Below the pieces are notes generated by a model that did not search any database, was not told the DNA's origin, and saw nothing but the letters and a program-made list of their open reading frames with translations. Both the position numbers and the translations under genes were made by a program. 23,335 nucleotides of DNA from an uncultured Lachnospiraceae bacterium (GTDB taxonomy: Bacteria > Bacillota > Clostridia > Lachnospirales > Lachnospiraceae): the NCBI GenBank assembly GCA_910588405.1, contig CAJUPT010000057.1, positions 1 through 23,335 on the forward strand, written 5' to 3'. Positions 13,148-20,793 of this stretch are shown here, piece after piece; within the stretch, counting starts at the first letter, position 1, and each line of letters opens with the position of its first letter.

Positions 13148-14581
13148 TCAGTTTCTTTCTTCCACAAACCGGATATAATCCGTCATCGCCTTCTCCTGCT
13201 CCCGATCCAGCAGTGTCTCCGGGGCTTCGGCGAGAATTTTGACCACTTTCTCGTGGGCTCTCTGCTCCGCGTCCTTCTTTCCTTCCGCCTCCCAGGCTTC
13301 AATGGTGGCCCAGTCGGATACGGTAGGCTGCCAGTAGTCATGCATATAGTCCAGCGTATTGTCAGACAGCAGGAAATCCTGTCCCACATTCGCCTCCATC
13401 AGCTCGCCCAGATCCCAACGCTCCTCGTCCAGGCGCATGCCTTTTACCATCCAGCGGACACGGCCGATCAGCTCGTCGTCCAGCACGGTCTTCTCCAGCG
13501 ACGAAGTCAGAAGTCCCGCCAGGGAGCTTACGGTCTGGCTGGTCAGGTTCACGCCGGCCAGGGCAGAAAACAGGAAGCTCTGCATCGTCTCCATGCCCGC
13601 CTGGAAATCACAGACCTTGGAGCTGGTGACACCGGTCTGGGCGCGAGCCGGAAGATGGTAAAAATGCTTAAACATCTGAATCGACGTAGCCAGCATCAGC
13701 GCCGTATCAGGGCTTGCGCACTCCCATGTGGCATAGCGCAGATTGCCATAAGTAAGGGAGGCCGACATCACCACCGGAACGCCGGGTTTCACCAGCTGCG
13801 CGTAAACCAGGCACCCCAGCATTTCCGCAATCGAGAGGATCACGGTGGACATCAGGAAAATCGGGGAGGTAATCCCGGTCATCGGAGCCGACACGATAAT
13901 AATCGGCTGGTTGCGCTCAGCATATACCCGGATGCCGTCGCTGACAAACTGAGACACCAGATAAGGGGAATTGGGGCAGACCGCATGCCAGGTCAGATAG
14001 TGGTCTTCCAGATATCCCTCCCTGCCGTAGGCAATGTCAAACAGTTTCAGCACTTCCTCTTTCTTTTCCACTGTCTCCAGCTCCATCGGGCTTAAGATAG
14101 GCTTGGAGCATTTTTGCATCGCGTTGTGGGTCAGATACAGACCCTTCACCCGCTCCGGCACGTCGCCGGGGCTTAAAGGCTGAAAGCCGCCGATATTCAC
14201 ATTTTCACAGTGCTGATACAGCGTCTGCAGATCGCCGCAGTCTTTCAGCGAAGGGGCATGGCGTCTGCCGTCATGATCCAGCACAAACACCTCTCCGCCG
14301 GCCGGATGAATCAGAATATCCTCTCCCACCGTCACATTATACTTGGAATCCATGGCTTCTAAAAGAAAGGTACCAGGACACTGCTTCCAGCTTTTCTCCA
14401 CCAGTTCTTTCGGGATATAGACCATTTCGCCGTCCACCCGGCATCCGTGCCGCTTCATCGTCTCCCTTGCTTCATCCGACTGAAACGCCAGCCCTTTCTC
14501 CTCCAGCAGCTTACACGCACTGTCATGTACTCTCTGCATTTCATCCTTTGTCAATGTCTGAACCTGTCCTGCTAAATTCAT
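13148..14581 (-). CDS. MttB-family (non-pyrrolysine) quaternary amine methyltransferase
   Basis: 477-residue member of the trimethylamine methyltransferase (MTTB) superfamily. The N-terminus QVQTLTKDEMQRVHDSACKLLEEKGL and segments such as HPAGGEVFVLD and PIIIVSAPMTGITSPI are typical. Unlike archaeal MttB, the frame runs through with no in-frame TAG, so it is of the pyrrolysine-free type. Characterised members (MtgB, MtpB, MtcB, MtyB) transfer a methyl group from glycine betaine, proline betaine, carnitine or butyrobetaine to a corrinoid protein. No corrinoid protein or activase gene is in the window. Of three tandem ATGs I choose the third (14581), 7 nt after GAGG. It is the last gene of the leftward set and is followed by a strong terminator. 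Substrate is not deducible. Confidence 0.9.
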   Translation of the reverse strand: MNLAGQVQTLTKDEMQRVHDSACKLLEEKGLAFQSDEARETMKRHGCRVDGEMVYIPKELVEKSWKQCPGTFLLEAMDSKYNVTVGEDILIHPAGGEVFVLDHDGRRHAPSLKDCGDLQTLYQHCENVNIGGFQPLSPGDVPERVKGLYLTHNAMQKCSKPILSPMELETVEKKEEVLKLFDIAYGREGYLEDHYLTWHAVCPNSPYLVSQFVSDGIRVYAERNQPIIIVSAPMTGITSPIFLMSTVILSIAEMLGCLVYAQLVKPGVPVVMSASLTYGNLRYATWECASPDTALMLATSIQMFKHFYHLPARAQTGVTSSKVCDFQAGMETMQSFLFSALAGVNLTSQTVSSLAGLLTSSLEKTVLDDELIGRVRWMVKGMRLDEERWDLGELMEANVGQDFLLSDNTLDYMHDYWQPTVSDWATIEAWEAEGKKDAEQRAHEKVVKILAEAPETLLDREQEKAMTDYIRFVEERN

Positions 14582-14691
14582 CATCATACCTCACTTTCCG
14601 TCAAATAATCTTTTATTATAATTTTTTTTATCCTTTTCCGCTGTGCCAGAACACCCTTTCCGGTAAGGCACTTCATCGGTTCTCCCGCCTG

Positions 14692-15966
14692 CTAAAGCCG
14701 TTTTGACAGCTCCCTGATCTCCGTCTCATGGGCTTCCAGCCATTCCATACAGGCCACATAATGCTGGGCATAATAGAGATATTCATGGGGGTTCAGTTCG
14801 GGGTCATATACCACCGCCGAAGTACACCAGCCGTATACGTAAGCCGTCCCCTGAATCAGCACTTCATACAGATATTTTTTCTCCAGTGCCGACAGCGGCG
14901 GGATCTTCCCGATTTTCACAATTTCCTCATCGTAGAGCCGGATAAACCGTTCCATACGATCCAGCCGGATTACGCCTTTTGTCGCCAGCTTCCAGGAAGC
15001 AAACACATAATGCATGGCCAGCCCGATCTCAAACAGACGGGAATCAAGCTTTGCCATATCATAGTCGAAGCTGCCGCAGATCGTGCCGTCGGGAAGGTAT
15101 TTAAAATTACCTGCATGGAAATCGCAATGGCAGGGATTCATCTGCATCCGGTCGTAATCTTCGGGCGGAATATAAGCCCTGGCGCACATCTTTTCAAATA
15201 CCGGCCATACCGTGTCAAAATATTCGGTATACACATTGTCCAGGCCGGCCTCCCGGTAGGCCTTCTGATAGCCCAGAAGGGTCTGGGGAAATTTATGGAT
15301 CAGCTCGTTGCAGGGGCTGTCCTCACTGTCCATAATATTGTCGCCGTGCAGCCCCTGGGGGTCAAAATTCACTGTGGCGCTGTGAAATTCCGCCATACAC
15401 CGGGCCGCCGACCGGATCGTGGTGTCCGCCAGGCCTTCCTCGGCCCAGTTGGGAATCCAGTCATATAAAACGTCGCCGTCCACATAATTAAATACGGCAA
15501 ACAGGAAATCTTCCTGCTGATCCGACAGCTGAATCCTTTGCTGGCAGTAGGTTTTTCCCTGGTTATTGATCAGGGGCGCGGCGCCGAATGAAAAACCGTT
15601 TGCTCTCGCATGCAGCAGAAGCCTGTGCTCATAGAGCAGCGCATCCAGATTCTTCCCTCTTTTATACATGCGGAACAGCCAGGTCTGCCGCTCTCCCTCT
15701 TTCATCGTATAGATGCCGAAGGTTGTGTTGATATAGCCGCCGAAGATCTGATACACCTCCGACAGTGTGCCGATCTCATAGTGCCGCTCCACCACTTCCC
15801 GGATCACGGAAAAAAAATAGTGTTCTTTCGAAATCTGCCTCACATTTTCCGCTTCTTCCGCCTGTTTCTGCGCCGTCGCGTACAATGCCCCCAGCTCGTC
15901 GGCAGACGCGCTCCTGTAGTTCATCATCTGCTCGGTGTGCAGCGTTACGAATTTTTCCTTTGACAT
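14692..15966 (-). CDS. APH/choline-kinase-like phosphotransferase
   Basis: 424-residue kinase with an APH fold. Visible features are the N-lobe YQIFGGYINTTFGIYT (about 72-87), the invariant-lysine region LFRMYKRG, the catalytic loop HCDFHAGN (His280, Asp282, Asn287) and the metal-binding SFDYD (Asp301 or Asp303). It belongs with choline, homoserine and aminoglycoside kinases. A 60-residue N-terminal extension precedes the kinase domain. The ATG at 15966 has GGAG about 10 nt upstream. The gene lies between a DMT-type transporter and an MttB homologue, recalling LicA (choline kinase) next to LicB (DMT choline permease). I infer phosphorylation of an imported amino-alcohol or quaternary amine; a resistance role is less likely. 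Confidence 0.85.
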   Translation of the reverse strand: MSKEKFVTLHTEQMMNYRSASADELGALYATAQKQAEEAENVRQISKEHYFFSVIREVVERHYEIGTLSEVYQIFGGYINTTFGIYTMKEGERQTWLFRMYKRGKNLDALLYEHRLLLHARANGFSFGAAPLINNQGKTYCQQRIQLSDQQEDFLFAVFNYVDGDVLYDWIPNWAEEGLADTTIRSAARCMAEFHSATVNFDPQGLHGDNIMDSEDSPCNELIHKFPQTLLGYQKAYREAGLDNVYTEYFDTVWPVFEKMCARAYIPPEDYDRMQMNPCHCDFHAGNFKYLPDGTICGSFDYDMAKLDSRLFEIGLAMHYVFASWKLATKGVIRLDRMERFIRLYDEEIVKIGKIPPLSALEKKYLYEVLIQGTAYVYGWCTSAVVYDPELNPHEYLYYAQHYVACMEWLEAHETEIRELSKRL

Positions 15967-16056
15967 ATGTGCCAGTCTCCTTTCTTCTCTGCCCTTTTTT
16001 ACCGCAGGTTACTTCATTCTTTTATTTATAGCTTGTCTTTTGAAAACCTTACCCGC

Positions 16057-17085
16057 TTATGCCGGCGTCTCCCTGTCGGCCCGGATGCTCTCATAGGACA
16101 CAATCAACGCTCCGGCCAGAATAATCGCCACGCCGACCACCGTCCCGACCCCCGGAATTACTTTAAAGGGCGGCAGCGCCATAAATATCACCAGAAATGC
16201 GGAATAAGTAATATTCAGCGCCTGGGCCGTTCCCACGCCTCCATAAATCATACTGAAATACCAGACCGCATAGGAAACCGCCGAACAGCCGGAGCCGATC
16301 AGCAGGATGATCCAGACCGCCGCCCGATTGCCTGCCAGTCCGCTTAAAAAGGGGAACGTCTCCGCATTCACATCAAATCCGGCCAGCAATTCGCCGATAT
16401 AGCCGAAATCTCCGGTCAGTATCGAGCAAATCAGAATCATCACAGAAAACAGTAAGATAAAGTAAACCCGGCGCATCACGGTAGTCACCTCCGGGTGGAT
16501 ATCCTCCCGCATGGCGCTGTATCCGAACAATCCTTCAAAAGCATAGCCAAAGGCAGGAATCAGCGCGATCAGATAAACAAACCAGGGCACCTTCTCCCCC
16601 AGCCCGGTCATCACGCCCACGCCGGCAATCGTCGCCACAATACCGGCAAATTTCAGCCCGGTCAGTTTTTCCTTAAACCAGATCACCGCCGCCACGGCTC
16701 CCACCACCGGAAATGCGGTGGACATCGTCAGCGCCAGCGGTGAATTGTAATTGCTGGCAATCACATAGGGCACCGCCGCGAACAGGCCGGAGCAGACCGC
16801 CGCCGGCAGCACCGCCAGAGAGTCTTTGCTGAACAGCGTTTTCCAGAATTCCGCCAGCTTTTTCATTTTCGCCAGAATAACCAGCTCCGCCAAAAAGGCC
16901 AGGCAGGAATCTGTCAACGCGATCACCAGCGCGCAGGTAATTAACAAAAGCCATCCCCGCAGGGAACTTGTGTCTCCTTTGCTGGCCACATAAAGATTCA
17001 GCACATTGTAAAGCAGCAGCGCGTTCACCGCCCAGGACACGCCCGACAGAACGCCGTAGATGATTCCTTTTTTCATATTGGTCAC
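16057..17085 (-). CDS. DMT/EamA-family transporter (LicB-like arrangement)
   Basis: 342-residue integral membrane protein with about ten predicted spans in two EamA repeats. The first repeat starts GIIYGVLSGVSWAVNALLLYNVL and includes NYNSPLALTMSTAFPVVGAVAAVIWFKEKLTG; the second includes AVSYAVWYFSMIYGGVGTAQALNITYSAFLVIFMALP. The drug/metabolite transporter superfamily moves small metabolites, and choline permease LicB belongs to it. The GTG start at 17085 has GGGGAG 7 nt upstream; an ATG three codons later is the alternative. It is the first gene of the leftward set with the kinase and the methyltransferase, so its cargo is probably their substrate. Confidence 0.9.
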   Translation of the reverse strand: MTNMKKGIIYGVLSGVSWAVNALLLYNVLNLYVASKGDTSSLRGWLLLITCALVIALTDSCLAFLAELVILAKMKKLAEFWKTLFSKDSLAVLPAAVCSGLFAAVPYVIASNYNSPLALTMSTAFPVVGAVAAVIWFKEKLTGLKFAGIVATIAGVGVMTGLGEKVPWFVYLIALIPAFGYAFEGLFGYSAMREDIHPEVTTVMRRVYFILLFSVMILICSILTGDFGYIGELLAGFDVNAETFPFLSGLAGNRAAVWIILLIGSGCSAVSYAVWYFSMIYGGVGTAQALNITYSAFLVIFMALPPFKVIPGVGTVVGVAIILAGALIVSYESIRADRETPA

Positions 17086-17445
17086 AGTTTATCTCCCCTT
17101 TCTTAATAACAATTTTCGCAGTTTTGCAGTTTCCCTTCCGAAGCGTTGCTATTATATGTGGATGCGCTGTCTGGCCGGCGTCTGGTCAGCTCATCCGTTT
17201 ACGCTCACAGTATAAAATCCAAACCCTGATTTTTTCAAGAATCAGACACTGCGGACACTGGCATTTTCTTACCTTTTTCCCTGATGGTAAAAATTTGACT
17301 ATCATATCAGTTTTTGCCTCTTATGCAACACATGATTTTTCTGTATAATATTCATTAGGAAAACGGCGGCAAACCGCGCTGCCAAATCCCGCCAGGGGAA
17401 CTGCAATACTCCAAAAACTACGAAACCAAATCAGGAGGACGCAAA
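17086..17445. promoter_or_regulatory. Divergent control region between the two transporter operons
   Basis: 360 nt without a credible gene. Leftward: -35 TTGAAA (17233-17238), an 18-nt spacer and -10 TATACT (17209-17214). The -35 lies in the loop of the inverted repeat CTGATT/AATCAG (17226-17231, 17240-17245). Next to it is a direct repeat GACACTG (17245-17251 and 17254-17260), spaced 9 bp, a pattern AraC-type proteins can use. A second leftward pair, TTGCAT and TATGAT with 16 nt between them, lies farther upstream. Rightward: TATAAT at 17344-17349 with a poor -35, then a leader of about 90 nt containing a GC-rich potential hairpin (GGCGGC...GCTGCC). Confidence 0.5.
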
Positions 17446-18849
17446 TTGATCAACAACCGGTTAAGAGAAAAACAAAACAGAGTCTGCTATAACTGGGGCT
17501 TTCAGTTCGCCCTCTGGTGTTCGATCCTGTGGGGCATCAGCTATCAGTTTCTGGAAATTCTGATCACCAGAGATACCTTTTCCCGGCTGAAAACAACCGC
17601 CGGGCACGCTTACGCCGCAGGCGCTGCCCTCTCTGCCGTTTTAACGGCCATGATTACGCTGATCGCTGTCGTCTGGCTTTTATGCGCCGGCGATATCAAG
17701 GAAATCCGCCGGGCGGCGCTTCACTCCCCCGGCGCTTCCCGCAGATTTCTGATCCAGGCTATAACGGGCGGCCTGGCCGCCTGGGCTACATATGTGACGG
17801 CGGGACTTTCCAATACGGTGTTTGCCGTAAGCGGCGTCATGTTTTACCCGCTGTTTGGCTCTCTGCTGGCCCGCAAATATCTTATGGAACGAATCCCCTC
17901 CAAAATCAAAGGCGGCATGCTGATGATCTGTGCCGGATGGGCGCTGTTCTATTTTCCTCCTGTCATACAGAAGAGCTGGGGACAGCATACGTGGGTGGGC
18001 AGCATACTGGGTCTTCTGACCGGCATCGGCTGGGCGATGGAAGGCGTAGCTGCCAGCGGCTCCTCCGATCTGATCGATACCGACACCTGCGTCGCCGTAC
18101 GCTATCTGTACGAATTTGCCATATGGGCGGCTCTGCTTTTGCCTCTGGCTCTGTTCCTCCCGGAATGCCTGATCTGGCAATATATCCGGCTGGTGCTTTA
18201 CGACCCGTATTCCATGGGCATCCTGTTTCTGATCGCCCTCTGCCTCTGTTTCAATTACTTTTCCTGGTATCGCTCTTTTACGCTGATGGGCGTGACAGAG
18301 GGTCTGGTGATCAGCAATGTCTCCGGCTTCGCCACCGTGCTGGCCGGCATGCTTTTAGCGATCTCCATGCCGACCTGGATCGAGGCCGCCGCATCCCTGA
18401 TTATGATATTCGGCGTATTTCAGGTTTACTGGCATGGGCTTAGCAGCACCGGCATATACCGCGGCGTAAACCTGGCTCCGATGCCTGCCTGTCCTTTCCT
18501 GCAGGACTACCCGGACGACCATTCCGCTGTTCCTCTCAAAACACGGCTTTTGCTGCTGATCGCCGCAAAAGGCCCTGTCTGGGACTTTGAAGCGGCAGAC
18601 CTGCTCACCCGGCATATACGGTCTCCCATTACCAGACAGCGCTGCCGGAACCGGCTGCGCACTTATATGATCGAGGCCCGGGCCGCCGGGCTGCTGACCA
18701 GCGTAGAGGAAACCGTCGATGAAACGCCTTATTTCCAGACCGGAAAACTGCTTTCCCGCTATCAGCTGACAGCTTACGGTTACGGGCTGCTGCTGCAAAA
18801 ACAGCTGCTGCGCCCGGAAGCAGGAAATGACAGGACGGACAGGGAATAG
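17446..18849 (+). CDS. DMT/EamA transporter fused to a C-terminal winged-helix-like domain
   Basis: 467-residue protein. Residues about 17-330 form ten membrane spans in an EamA-like arrangement (first span LWCSILWGISYQFLEILI, last span LIMIFGVFQVYW). Residues about 361-452 are soluble and look like a winged helix: KTRLLLLIAAKGPVWDFEAADLL, then RNRLRTYMIEARAAGLL, then a probable wing ending LLSRYQLTAYGYGLL. The RYxLTxxG ending is common to winged-helix regulators. Typical DMT transporters lack such a tail. The TTG start at 17446 has AGGAGG 7 nt upstream. It is divergent from the other transporter and is followed by a micro-membrane protein and a membrane AraC regulator. It may be a transceptor; the domain call is by pattern only. 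Confidence 0.8.
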   Translation: MINNRLREKQNRVCYNWGFQFALWCSILWGISYQFLEILITRDTFSRLKTTAGHAYAAGAALSAVLTAMITLIAVVWLLCAGDIKEIRRAALHSPGASRRFLIQAITGGLAAWATYVTAGLSNTVFAVSGVMFYPLFGSLLARKYLMERIPSKIKGGMLMICAGWALFYFPPVIQKSWGQHTWVGSILGLLTGIGWAMEGVAASGSSDLIDTDTCVAVRYLYEFAIWAALLLPLALFLPECLIWQYIRLVLYDPYSMGILFLIALCLCFNYFSWYRSFTLMGVTEGLVISNVSGFATVLAGMLLAISMPTWIEAAASLIMIFGVFQVYWHGLSSTGIYRGVNLAPMPACPFLQDYPDDHSAVPLKTRLLLLIAAKGPVWDFEAADLLTRHIRSPITRQRCRNRLRTYMIEARAAGLLTSVEETVDETPYFQTGKLLSRYQLTAYGYGLLLQKQLLRPEAGNDRTDRE

Positions 18850-18893
18850 GAAAAACGGTAAAAAATTCATATGAAACAAGGAGAATTTCGCAT

Positions 18894-19004
18894 ATGACAG
18901 ATAATCTGATCCAAATCCTGAATCTGGCGGCGGGAATCGCGCTGACCGTCATACTGGCCATCATCTGCGCCTGGCACCATTATCATTTTTTTGATAAATT
19001 ATAA
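18894..19004 (+). CDS. 36-residue single-span membrane microprotein
   Basis: A small open frame encodes a polar N-terminus (MTDNLIQIL), a hydrophobic span of about 18 residues (AAGIALTVILAIICAW) and a His/aromatic-rich end (HHYHFFDKL). An AAGGAG site lies about 10 nt before the ATG. It lies between two genes of the same strand, 44 nt after the transporter and 15 nt before the AraC gene, so co-expression is likely. The composition is that of a real membrane microprotein rather than random sequence. No family is recognised. It might stabilise or regulate the neighbouring transporter or the membrane-bound regulator. Confidence 0.6.
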   Translation: MTDNLIQILNLAAGIALTVILAIICAWHHYHFFDKL

Positions 19005-19019
19005 AGGGAGGAGCTTGAT

Positions 19020-20633
19020 ATGTCCTTTCGACGCGCCCCGGGATCTTACGACTCCCGCATTCAAAACTCTGTTTTTACAAAAGGAGCGCTGGTGATTATC
19101 CTTTCACTGGGAATGTTTGCTTATCTGGCGTTTACACAGGCTTACCGGCTGTTCCCGGCAGAAGAGGCCCTTTCGCTGCCGCTATGGGCGGATTTTCTGA
19201 ATTGTCTGCTGAAATGCATGGTTATGGTGGCCGCCATGGCTCTGCTGCTCTATTTTTATCTGATCCAGGACTATCACACGGCCTTAAACGAACTGATGGA
19301 TATTTTCTCCGTATCGGAATCCGGGAAGACGGGGCAAGACCCTTACTCCCGCCATCAAAACCTGGAACTGATTATCGATTCCGCCAGCGGCATCGTCAGG
19401 GAAAACCAGCTGTATCAGTCTCAGCTGGACAGCCAGAAAAAGCTTCTGCTCAGCAATTACCTGATCCGGCTCATGAAGGGCAGGGTCCGGGATATCCCCG
19501 CCGCCTACGAATCCGCCCGTACCTTTGGCATCGATCTCCATACCGGCCATCTGCAGGTTCTGATTTTCGGCGTCCGGGAAGAAGGAGAGCGCCCCGCTTC
19601 CGAGGAACAGATCGATCAAATCTATAACTTTCTTCATCTGCTGATTCGAAATATGCTGCTGGCCGTATTTACCGGCTATCTGGTGGAGGTGGACGGAATG
19701 CTGGCCTGCCTTCTGCTGGCTTCGCAGGAAGAAACGCTGGATTCCAAAGACTGTGTGACGGAACTGAAACGTATCGCGGCTCTGATCCGGCAGCTTACGC
19801 TGGAGCAGGAGGATTATTCGGTATCTATCACGGCGGGAAGCGTCAGCGCCGGACTTTCCGGCATCGAGAAATCATTTTCGGAAGCTATGGAGCTGTTTCA
19901 ATATGCCCGGATTATGAACGAGGACGACAGCATCCTGTTCTACCATAACATGGCGCCGGCTCACACGGCCGACACTGACGATTATTTCTGGTTTAAAAAA
20001 GAAATGCAGTTTATGAACTGTATCAACACGGCGGACTATCAGAATGCCGCCGCCGTCTTTTCCGAGATTCTGGACAGCGAATATTTAAACAGCGGACTGC
20101 CGCTGAATTTGATTAACTGCCGGATGCTGGGACTGATCAACAATATGATCAATGCCCTGGGGAAAATCCGGCTGACCGTGGACGCGGATTATTTCCAGCG
20201 CCTTGACCCCTGGCATGCCATTCTGGACTGCCGTTCCGTCCCCGAGCTGAAAAGAAAATCTCAGGAAATTTTCAACAGCATTAACCGCTATACGGAAAAA
20301 CAGAAAAGCCAGTCCTCCCTGGAACGGATGACGGAGATTGTACAATACCTGAAAGAACATTATCAGGACCCAAATCTCTGCGTCACCTCAGCCGCAGAAG
20401 TTTTTGAACTGAATCCCTCTTATCTGTCCAGGATTTTTAAAAAACTGATGGGAATCGGCTTTTCCGACTACCTGCAGTGGGTTCGGGTCCGGGAAGCCGA
20501 GGCGCTGCTGCCCAATAAAAAACTGAGCATCCGGGAAATTTCCGAACTGACCGGCTTCGGCGGCGTTCAGACCATGAACAGGGCGTTTAAAAAACACAGG
20601 GGAACAACCGCAGGGAAAATGCGGCGCTTTTAA
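19020..20633 (+). CDS. Membrane-anchored AraC-family transcriptional regulator
   Basis: 537 residues. Two N-terminal spans (about 22-42 and 60-82) flank a loop of only about 17 residues. A cytoplasmic region follows with a helical linker, then a central domain (about 165-310, HLQVLIFGVREE..., YSVSITAGSVSAGLSGIEKSF) resembling degenerate sensory domains of Clostridial AraC proteins. The C-terminal AraC domain with two HTHs covers about 438-537 (VTSAAEVFELNPSYLSRIFKKLMGIGFSDYLQWVRVREAEALL, then SIREISELTGFGGVQTMNRAFKKHRG). GGGAGG lies 8 nt before the ATG. With so small an outside loop it probably does not sense a ligand alone; the adjacent transporter or microprotein may signal to it. It likely controls the divergent region at 17086-17445. 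Confidence 0.9.
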   Translation: MSFRRAPGSYDSRIQNSVFTKGALVIILSLGMFAYLAFTQAYRLFPAEEALSLPLWADFLNCLLKCMVMVAAMALLLYFYLIQDYHTALNELMDIFSVSESGKTGQDPYSRHQNLELIIDSASGIVRENQLYQSQLDSQKKLLLSNYLIRLMKGRVRDIPAAYESARTFGIDLHTGHLQVLIFGVREEGERPASEEQIDQIYNFLHLLIRNMLLAVFTGYLVEVDGMLACLLLASQEETLDSKDCVTELKRIAALIRQLTLEQEDYSVSITAGSVSAGLSGIEKSFSEAMELFQYARIMNEDDSILFYHNMAPAHTADTDDYFWFKKEMQFMNCINTADYQNAAAVFSEILDSEYLNSGLPLNLINCRMLGLINNMINALGKIRLTVDADYFQRLDPWHAILDCRSVPELKRKSQEIFNSINRYTEKQKSQSSLERMTEIVQYLKEHYQDPNLCVTSAAEVFELNPSYLSRIFKKLMGIGFSDYLQWVRVREAEALLPNKKLSIREISELTGFGGVQTMNRAFKKHRGTTAGKMRRF

Positions 20634-20644
20634 GCGACAATTTC

Positions 20645-20707
20645 CTCTGCGTTTGCGTACCCTCGCTTCGCTGGGGCAGACCCTGTGCATCCTCGCAGAG
20701 CGTTTTT
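20645..20707 (+). terminator. Terminator-like hairpin after the AraC gene
   Basis: CTCTGCG (20645-20651) pairs with CGCAGAG (20694-20700), closing a structured interior that includes CCCTCGC-TTC-GCTGGGG, and is followed by CG and TTTTT (20703-20707). It lies 12 nt past the stop. The interior is long for an ordinary terminator and may itself be a dispersed element. Confidence 0.6.
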
Positions 20708-20751
20708 GATATCATAGGGAAGTTCGTCGAGCTTTCCTATGATATCAAAAA
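20703..20751. repeat. Hairpin repeat element (copy 2)
   Basis: TTTTTGATATCATAGGGAAG (20703-20722) pairs with CTTTCCTATGATATCAAAAA (20732-20751), a 20-bp stem with one wobble. Its 33-nt core (20711-20743) matches 41-73 at 31 positions; the two changes are both in the loop. It sits between two convergent genes and shares its flanking T and A runs with the terminators on each side. Confidence 0.8.
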
Positions 20752-20782
20752 GGAGGGCTATCGAAAAACCGATAGCCCCTCC
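20747..20782 (-). terminator. Rho-independent terminator of the exported PepSY-like gene
   Basis: On the minus strand GGAGGGGCTATCG and CGATAGCCCTCC (20770-20782 with 20752-20763, one bulged base) form a stem with a 6-nt loop followed by TTTTT (20747-20751), 12 nt past the stop codon. Confidence 0.85.
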
Positions 20783-20793
20783 CGTCAAATGTC

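Noticed and set aside
13253..14095. Long plus-strand open frame of 280 codons
   Set aside because: It is antisense to the MttB-family gene, has no recognisable domain and no good ribosome binding site; it arises from codon bias on the other strand.
13148..14581. Pyrrolysine (in-frame TAG) in the MttB homologue
   Set aside because: The frame is open from start to stop without an internal TAG, so standard decoding suffices.
14728..15468. Plus-strand open frame of 246 codons
   Set aside because: Antisense shadow of the kinase gene, whose catalytic motifs are clear.
14692..15966. Aminoglycoside resistance gene
   Set aside because: The APH fold is present, but the neighbours (DMT transporter, MttB homologue) point to small-metabolite phosphorylation, and no mobile element is nearby.
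17517..18443. Plus-strand open frame of 308 codons in another frame
   Set aside because: It lies inside the fused transporter gene, is Arg/Pro-rich without family features, and is a frame shadow.
20388..20690. Minus-strand open frame of 100 codons
   Set aside because: It covers the terminator-like element and the antisense of the AraC HTH; no start signal and no domain.
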